A stretch of DNA of 64,000 nt, taken from Campylobacter ureolyticus. Lineage in GTDB: Bacteria; Campylobacterota; Campylobacteria; Campylobacterales; Campylobacteraceae. The position numbers and the translations under genes are program-made. Numbering within the stretch: position 1 is the stretch's first letter; each line of letters starts with the position of its first letter. This document shows positions 59,121-64,000 of the stretch, piece after piece. The notes under the pieces were generated by a model, which was not told where the DNA came from, searched no databases, and saw only the letters and a list, made by a program, of their open reading frames with translations. The DNA lies in assembly GCF_013372225.1 (NCBI RefSeq), contig NZ_CP053832.1, positions 1,426,001 through 1,490,000 on the forward strand, given 5' to 3'.

Positions 59121-59870
59121 TCATTTAAAATTTAACTCTTTTAACTCTCCTACGATATCACCAAATAAAATAACATCTTTTAAAATGGCTTTTGTTGCAT
59201 ATCCATTTTCATCCAAAGCAAGATGAAGTTCACCTCTTTTTGATGAGAAAATCCTTTGATTTATAAAAACTATATAAGGTTGATATTTAGTATCTAGCTC
59301 GTTTTGAAGGCGTGATTTTTGTTTGTCTTGTGGAATTTTAATTTCAATTAATCCATCTTTGTCTTTTGCTCCAGCTACAACTAAGGCAAAGTGCAAATGA
59401 ATGGTTTTTATTTTTGAAAAATTAAAAAACAAGGTCAGCAAATCATTTTGCGAATAATAATCTAAAATTTTTTCATCTGTTTTTTCGAGACTCTTATCAT
59501 CTCCCTTGTACCTTACAAATTTGATCTTTTTACCAAACTCGTCAAATTCATAATTTTTCTTGCTTATTATTTGCTTACCTTTTTTATTTCGCCTAGTTTC
59601 TTGTGTATAAAATTTAGGAATTAAATAATTTTTATAAATAGTTCCATAGCTATAAAAATATTCCCTTCTATCACCACTTAAACTATTTGCAAGTCCAGTT
59701 GTTTTAGCATCCATATAAATTTCATAAGTGGCGTTATTTTCATATTTTATAAGTCTTGTTTTTGATTCTCCTACTTTGCCAAATATTCCAAATTTAACAT
59801 TATAAGTAGCTGATATCTCACTACTAAAAACAAAATTAGCAAAAATAAAAATAAAGGCTAAAGCTCTCAT
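59121..59870 (-). CDS. Exported DUF3108 family protein
   Basis: A 249-residue protein with a signal peptide (MRALAFIFIFANFVFSSE). The body is beta-rich, with YNVKFGIFGKVGES at the start and LDYYSQNDLLTLFFNF in the middle, as in DUF3108 proteins, which are periplasmic and of unknown role. Its start overlaps the nusB stop by four bases, so it is the last gene of the kdsA-ribH-nusB transcript. Confidence 0.8.
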   Translation of the reverse strand: MRALAFIFIFANFVFSSEISATYNVKFGIFGKVGESKTRLIKYENNATYEIYMDAKTTGLANSLSGDRREYFYSYGTIYKNYLIPKFYTQETRRNKKGKQIISKKNYEFDEFGKKIKFVRYKGDDKSLEKTDEKILDYYSQNDLLTLFFNFSKIKTIHLHFALVVAGAKDKDGLIEIKIPQDKQKSRLQNELDTKYQPYIVFINQRIFSSKRGELHLALDENGYATKAILKDVILFGDIVGELKELNFK

Positions 59871-60256
59871 TTATCTACTTTATCCAAAACTCCATTTACA
59901 AATTTTGGTGAGGTATCACTTCCCATCTCTTTTGCAAGTTCAATCGCTTCATTTATAGCAACTGCTTTATCAATATCACTAAATTTAATTTCATAAGCTC
60001 CAAGCCTTAAAATAGCTCTTTCAACTTCGCCTATTTCATTCATTTTATACTCATTTAAATGTTCATTTAAAACATCATCAAGAGTATTTAAATTTGACAA
60101 AATTCCACTTATCAATTCTTCAGTAAAAATTTTTTGTTTATTTCTTATCTTTTTACTCTCTAAAAACTCATTTTTAAACTCATCATTTTCACCATTTATA
60201 TCTCTTGCATAAAGAAGCGATACAACAGCTTGTCTTACTTGGTGTCTTGTAGCCAT
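59867..60256 (-). CDS. nusB: Transcription antitermination factor NusB
   Basis: A 129-residue helical RNA-binding protein of the rrn antitermination complex. The start MATRHQVRQAVVSLLYARDI and the C-terminal IAINEAIELAKEMGSDTSPKFVNGVLDKV region are those of the family. Its start abuts the ribH stop with no gap. Order kdsA...ribH-nusB as in C. jejuni (from memory), apart from the SMR pair. Confidence 0.96.
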   Translation of the reverse strand: MATRHQVRQAVVSLLYARDINGENDEFKNEFLESKKIRNKQKIFTEELISGILSNLNTLDDVLNEHLNEYKMNEIGEVERAILRLGAYEIKFSDIDKAVAINEAIELAKEMGSDTSPKFVNGVLDKVDK

Positions 60257-60727
60257 TTACTCTCCTAAATTTTCATACAAACTAAGAAGTTCTATTAGTC
60301 CACTCATAGCTTCAAAGCCCTTATTTCCAGCTTTGCTTCCAGCTCTTTCAATGGCTTGTTCTATCGTGTCTGTTGTAAGCACTCCAAAGGTTACAGGCAT
60401 ATTATATTTTAAAGTAACATTTGCAATACCTTTTGTAGTTTCTGCACTTACATAATCAAAATGAGGAGTAGCGCCTCTAATTACCGCTCCAACGCAACAA
60501 ACCGCGTCAAATTTTTTACTTTCTAATACTTTTTGCAATGCAAATGGTATCTCAAAAGCTCCTGGAACTAAAATAAGACTTAAATTTTCATCTTTTCCAC
60601 CATGTCTTAAAAAGGCATCTTTTGCCCCCTCAACCAATCTATCGGTTATAATATGATTAAATCTTGAGCTAATGATTGCAACTTTTTTACTACCATCAAT
60701 GCTGAGTTTTCCCTCTATGATTTTCAT
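60257..60727 (-). CDS. ribH: 6,7-dimethyl-8-ribityllumazine synthase
   Basis: Penultimate step of riboflavin synthesis (156 residues). [13 protein letters not shown] and [16 protein letters not shown] carry the substrate-binding and catalytic histidine; [15 protein letters not shown] is a further signature. Works with RibE (28.6-29.2 kb) and RibA (18.3 kb). Starts 12 bases after the second SMR gene. Confidence 0.97.
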   Translation of the reverse strand: MKIIEGKLSIDGSKKVAIISSRFNHIITDRLVEGAKDAFLRHGGKDENLSLILVPGAFEIPFALQKVLESKKFDAVCCVGAVIRGATPHFDYVSAETTKGIANVTLKYNMPVTFGVLTTDTIEQAIERAGSKAGNKGFEAMSGLIELLSLYENLGE

Positions 60728-60739
60728 TTTTTTCCTTTT

Positions 60740-61060
60740 TTATAAAATTTTTAGCATTATAACACTAAATACTATTAAAGCTAAATAAAAAGCTTTTTTA
60801 AAATTAAATTTCTCATTATCAAAAACTATGCCAATTCCTACTGCCCCTATTGCTCCAATTGCCGTCCAGATAGCATAAGCTACACTCATTGGCATTGCCT
60901 TCATAGCAAATCTTAAAAAAAGAAGTGAAAGACCGAAATTTGCCATAATTACACTAAAAACTATGTATTTTCTATATCCTCTAAATTTTGGAAACCTAGA
61001 ATTTAGAAAAATACCAAAAATTTCCAAAGCACCAGAAATTAAAAGAGCAAAACTATGCAT
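60740..61060 (-). CDS. Small multidrug resistance (SMR) transporter, subunit 2
   Basis: A 106-residue protein with four membrane spans. The essential Glu of the family is visible at residue 13 in the first span (LLISGALEIFGIFLNSRF). VAYAIWTAIGAIGAVGIGIVFDNE is the span-3 signature. It overlaps subunit 1 by eight bases. Paired SMR genes usually make hetero-oligomers; the likely substrates are cationic drugs or guanidinium-type compounds, not decided by sequence. Confidence 0.88.
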   Translation of the reverse strand: MHSFALLISGALEIFGIFLNSRFPKFRGYRKYIVFSVIMANFGLSLLFLRFAMKAMPMSVAYAIWTAIGAIGAVGIGIVFDNEKFNFKKAFYLALIVFSVIMLKIL

Positions 61061-61385
61061 TTTTATTTTCCTTGCTATTTTCTTTATTTAAGCCAAAAAT
61101 GCCGATTAAAAGCGTAATTATACAAAGAGTTCTAATAATATCAAAATTTTTTGTTGCAATTATCTCAGCCACAACAACAAAAAGTGTTCCAAGCCCCACA
61201 TAAAGAATATATGCAAGACTTGTAGGAAGATGTTTAAATGACTGGATGAAGAAAAACGTACTTGCAAAAACAACAAAAACAGTTAAAATATAGTGCAAAT
61301 TTGTATGTGCAAATTTAAGACCATAAACCCACGCACACTCAAATAAAGCACCTATAATGACAAAAAATAACCCTTTATTTTTCAC
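61053..61385 (-). CDS. Small multidrug resistance (SMR) transporter, subunit 1
   Basis: A 110-residue, four-span SMR protein with the key Glu at residue 15 ([15 protein letters not shown]) and [20 protein letters not shown]. The two paralogues differ in length and in loop charge, as in dual-topology-fixed pairs. Its start overlaps the kdsA end by 11 bases, so the pair is inserted in frame-tight fashion into the kdsA-ribH operon. Confidence 0.88.
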   Translation of the reverse strand: MKNKGLFFVIIGALFECAWVYGLKFAHTNLHYILTVFVVFASTFFFIQSFKHLPTSLAYILYVGLGTLFVVVAEIIATKNFDIIRTLCIITLLIGIFGLNKENSKENKNA

Positions 61386-62178
61386 TTAAAATTTCTCTTA
61401 TTTTTAGAGTATCATCTACAACTTTTTCAAGCTCGCTTAAATTTAGCATATTGGGCCCATCACAAAATGCTTCACAAGGATTTAAGTGTGTTTCGTAGAA
61501 AAATCCATCTACACCAACACTTGCAGCTGCTCTTGCAAGATATGGTACAAATCTAGCATCGCCACCACTTTTTCCATCAAGTCCTCCAGGCATTTGCACG
61601 CTATGAGTTGCATCAAATATTACTGGAGCAAATTCTCTCATTATTGGTAAGCTTCTCATATCTACAACTAAATTTCCATAGCCAAAAGTGCTACCCCTTT
61701 CACAAAGCCAAACACCATTGTTTTTAGCCATTTCAAAGCCACTTTCATCAACTCCACGAGTTTCAAGAACTTTTTTAACACTATGCTTCATCTGATCTGG
61801 TGCTAAAAATTGTCCTTTTTTGATATTTACAATAGCTTTTGTTTTTGCAGCTGCAACTAATAAATCTGTTTGGCGACATAAAAATGCTGGGATTTGCAAA
61901 ACATCAGCTACTTCACTTACTGGTTTTGCTTGATAACTTTCATGAATATCTGTTAAAATTTTAAAACCAAACTTGCTTTTAACTTCACTTAAAATTTTAA
62001 GTCCCTCTTCAAGCCCTGGACCTCTAAAGCTTTTAATGCTTGTTCTATTTGCCTTATCAAAACTACTTTTAAAATAAAAATCAAGCCTTTTATCTTCATT
62101 AAATTTAACAAGCTTATCAGCAACTTTAAATATCAAATCCCTACTTTCAATTACACACGGTCCTGCTATTAAAATCAT
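61375..62178 (-). CDS. kdsA: 3-deoxy-8-phosphooctulonate synthase (KDO-8-P synthase)
   Basis: Makes KDO-8-phosphate for lipid A core from arabinose-5-phosphate and PEP (267 residues). [13 protein letters not shown] carries a cysteine (C7) in the place that marks the metal-dependent class; E. coli has Asn. [35 protein letters not shown] and the H-containing SRP-like loops are family blocks. It follows an EamA transporter by nine bases. Confidence 0.96.
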   Translation of the reverse strand: MILIAGPCVIESRDLIFKVADKLVKFNEDKRLDFYFKSSFDKANRTSIKSFRGPGLEEGLKILSEVKSKFGFKILTDIHESYQAKPVSEVADVLQIPAFLCRQTDLLVAAAKTKAIVNIKKGQFLAPDQMKHSVKKVLETRGVDESGFEMAKNNGVWLCERGSTFGYGNLVVDMRSLPIMREFAPVIFDATHSVQMPGGLDGKSGGDARFVPYLARAAASVGVDGFFYETHLNPCEAFCDGPNMLNLSELEKVVDDTLKIREILSEK

Positions 62179-62187
62179 CTTTTTCCT

Positions 62188-63081
62188 TTATTTTTGCATG
62201 GCGACTATAACGCCACTAACTATAACTAAAATTATACCAAAACCAGCCATTAAATTTGGCAAACTATCGCCCATAATAATTCCGATTATTAAAGTAAAAA
62301 TTATATCTGAGTATGCAACAGCAGCCACTGTTCCAGCGTGTCTTGAAGCAGCATACGCCTTTGTCATATAAGTTTGAAATAAAAGTCCAAAAACTCCCAT
62401 TAAGATTATAAAAATCCACATTTTAGGTGTTGGCATTATAAATTTTGCAAATAAAAAATCAAGATAAATAGGCACTGTAAAAAACTCAGATGCAACCATA
62501 CAAAAAAGTGGAACCAAAGTTCCTGAAAGCATAAAAGATAAAACTATTATTTTCGTATCATAAGCTTTTCTTAATTCATGCACGCTCATATAAGCAACTG
62601 CTGCTAAAAAACCATTTAAAAGTCCCATAAAATGGTTTTTTGTAAAACCTAAATTTGGCTGCATTATAAAAACTATCCCCAAAAATCCAATAAGTATACC
62701 AAACCAAGCCCAAAATCCAAGCTTTTCTTTTAAAAATATAGCTCCAAATAGTCCTAAAAACATAGCTGAAGTTTTAGCAAATGTAAAAGCTTCAGCTAAG
62801 CCCATATTAGCAATGTTGTAAAAAAATGCCATCATCGCAATTATGCCTACAAATCCACGCATAAAAAGCAAAAACAAAGCTCCACCTTTGGAGTTATGTC
62901 CGTATTTAAAAATAGCCCAAAGAATTATGAATAACCCTACAACATTTCTAAAAAATGAAATTTCAACTGAACTCATCCCACCTCCCAAAGCCTTAGCAAA
63001 AGCTCCCGTAAGTGCGAAATAAAATGAGGCTAAAAGCATATAATAAACACCTAAATTTCTTATCAAAAACCTTTTATTCAT
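62188..63081 (-). CDS. EamA/DMT family transporter
   Basis: A 297-residue membrane protein with ten spans forming two EamA repeats (GAFAKALGGGMSSVEISFFRNVVGLFIILWAI in the first; GVFGLLFQTYMTKAYAASRHAGTVAAVAYSDIIF in the second). Such proteins export or import small metabolites; the substrate cannot be inferred. It is the first gene of the minus-strand kdsA operon and matches the neighbour Cj0385c of kdsA in C. jejuni, from memory. Confidence 0.85.
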   Translation of the reverse strand: MNKRFLIRNLGVYYMLLASFYFALTGAFAKALGGGMSSVEISFFRNVVGLFIILWAIFKYGHNSKGGALFLLFMRGFVGIIAMMAFFYNIANMGLAEAFTFAKTSAMFLGLFGAIFLKEKLGFWAWFGILIGFLGIVFIMQPNLGFTKNHFMGLLNGFLAAVAYMSVHELRKAYDTKIIVLSFMLSGTLVPLFCMVASEFFTVPIYLDFLFAKFIMPTPKMWIFIILMGVFGLLFQTYMTKAYAASRHAGTVAAVAYSDIIFTLIIGIIMGDSLPNLMAGFGIILVIVSGVIVAMQK

Positions 63082-63162
63082 AAAATTCTCTCTTTCATAA
63101 GCACTATTTTAGTATAATCTTGCTTAACGGCTAATTTAATAAAAATATTTAAAGGTAAATTT

Positions 63163-64000
63163 ATGGATGAAAAAAAATTAAAAAATATATTACTAAAACT
63201 TGTTAAAATTTTTGCTATTTTTTGTATGAGTTTTGTAGTGCTTTACTCAGCTGCACTTAGTTTAAGTGATGGTGAAAAAATTTTAGATCAAAAGCAATTT
63301 TTTATTATAAGCGCTATTGCAACGCTAGTTATTTTAACAATTATATTTATTTTTATAAATTTAAGCCCAAAAAAAGATAAAAAAAATATATCAAAAAACA
63401 GCTCTAAAGATTCACTAAAATTTAAAGATCAAATTAAAGAAAAATTAAGCACTTATGAAAAAGATCCATTATATATTAATTTAAGTCTAACTATAAAAGA
63501 TACATATTCATTAAATTTTAATTATGATTTTACGCTAAACAGTGAAAAAATTAATGAAATTTTTGATTTTATTTATAGTAATATAAACTCGGATTTAAAA
63601 GAAAATAAAGATGAATTTTTACTAAATTATGAAAAATATTTTCAAGATTATGATTTAAAAAATGCTGAAATTGTTATGTATTTTTCAAATTTAATAGGTC
63701 TTTGGGAAAAAATACAAAATTTAATTTTTAAAAAACTTGATGTAAAAAACAATGATATAAAAAATATAACAAACAAAGTTTGGAATTTGTTTATGAAAAA
63801 CTATATTAACGCATATTCTCCAGCTACTTTAAAAAGACAAAAAGGTCAAGTCGCAATACAAATTTATAAAAATCTACTTTATGAAATTTTACAAAAAAAC
63901 TCATTTCAAACAGCAGAAAATCTCCTAGAAGATACAAGTAAAGAAAAAAGAAGACAAGTTATTTTTGAAATTTACAATAGCAAAGATAAAGAACTTTTAG
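63163..64000 (+). CDS. Membrane protein with large cytoplasmic domain (C-terminus cut off)
   Basis: 279 codons are present and the frame is open at the right edge. Two membrane spans lie near the N-terminus (FAIFCMSFVVLYSAALSL and FFIISAIATLVILTIIFIFINL), then a lysine-rich helical soluble region (from about residue 72). No family recognised. AAAGG precedes the ATG. It is divergent from the EamA gene across an 81-base gap. Whether it belongs to a further operon lies beyond the window. Confidence 0.65.
   Translation, partial: MDEKKLKNILLKLVKIFAIFCMSFVVLYSAALSLSDGEKILDQKQFFIISAIATLVILTIIFIFINLSPKKDKKNISKNSSKDSLKFKDQIKEKLSTYEKDPLYINLSLTIKDTYSLNFNYDFTLNSEKINEIFDFIYSNINSDLKENKDEFLLNYEKYFQDYDLKNAEIVMYFSNLIGLWEKIQNLIFKKLDVKNNDIKNITNKVWNLFMKNYINAYSPATLKRQKGQVAIQIYKNLLYEILQKNSFQTAENLLEDTSKEKRRQVIFEIYNSKDKELL

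Overview
The window looks like the chromosome of a low-GC member of the Campylobacterota, most likely Campylobacter. Reasons: strongly AT-rich DNA with AT-rich codon use; the gene order Fe-S protein-hemN-DUF2603-argF-hemB / ribA-rsmG; the order argS-tatA-gmk-acidic protein-ABC ATPase-tsf-rpsB; petABC beside mnmG; and kdsA-ribH-nusB. As I recall them, these match C. jejuni. At the place where C. jejuni carries fliR (between the acidic protein and the ABC ATPase) there is nothing, which points to an aflagellate species such as C. ureolyticus or C. hominis. The species is inference.

Layout. 1-11.5 kb (minus): a transcription/translation cluster read as tRNA-Thr, -Tyr, -Gly, -Thr, tuf, rpmG, tRNA-Trp, secE, nusG, rplK, rplA, rplJ, rplL, rpoB, rpoC (rpoC runs off the left edge), with a consensus promoter at its head. 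11.5-18.1 kb (minus): aldehyde dehydrogenase, then Fe-S oxidoreductase, hemN, DUF2603, argF, hemB (haem and arginine synthesis). 18.2-20 kb (plus): ribA, rsmG and two small genes. 20-30.2 kb (minus): DUF4139 protein, argS, tatA, gmk, acidic protein, LolD-like ATPase, tsf, rpsB, pgeF, ribE, bioB. 30.3-35.2 kb: mnmG convergent with the cytochrome bc1 operon petABC. 35.4-39.5 kb: hsp20 with a CIRCE-like operator, then a secreted protein, a DUF2130 protein and putP. 39.6-44.7 kb (plus): CopD-like protein, a polar amino-acid ABC transporter with two binding proteins, thiE, uppP. 44.7-48.9 kb: TSUP permease, class-V aminotransferase, a DUF234 protein that seems to use an ATA start, a small HTH protein and a glycine-rich membrane protein. 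48.9-55.2 kb: dnaE, an RRM protein, a DJ-1 protein, a SelW-type selenoprotein with in-frame UGA, efp and a DsbC-like protein. 55.2-59.1 kb: gene-poor, with tRNA-Glu(CTC), tRNA-Lys/Asp/Val, a lytic transglycosylase, a broken OprD-type porin and tRNA-Ser. 59.1-63.1 kb (minus): EamA transporter, kdsA, a pair of SMR transporters, ribH, nusB, DUF3108 protein. The right edge cuts a plus-strand membrane protein.

Most of the window is core housekeeping DNA with tight, overlapping operons. I saw no CRISPR array, insertion sequence, prophage or rRNA. The most informative unannotated item is the UGA-containing selW-like gene at 53526-53741. Its CxxU motif, SelW-type sequence and a hairpin downstream of the UGA together imply a working selenocysteine pathway elsewhere in the genome. 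Other points of interest are the degenerate receiver-like N-terminus of the acidic protein, the missing fliR, the CIRCE-like operator before hsp20, the porin pseudogene, the odd tRNA-Glu(CTC) and the non-canonical start of the DUF234 gene.
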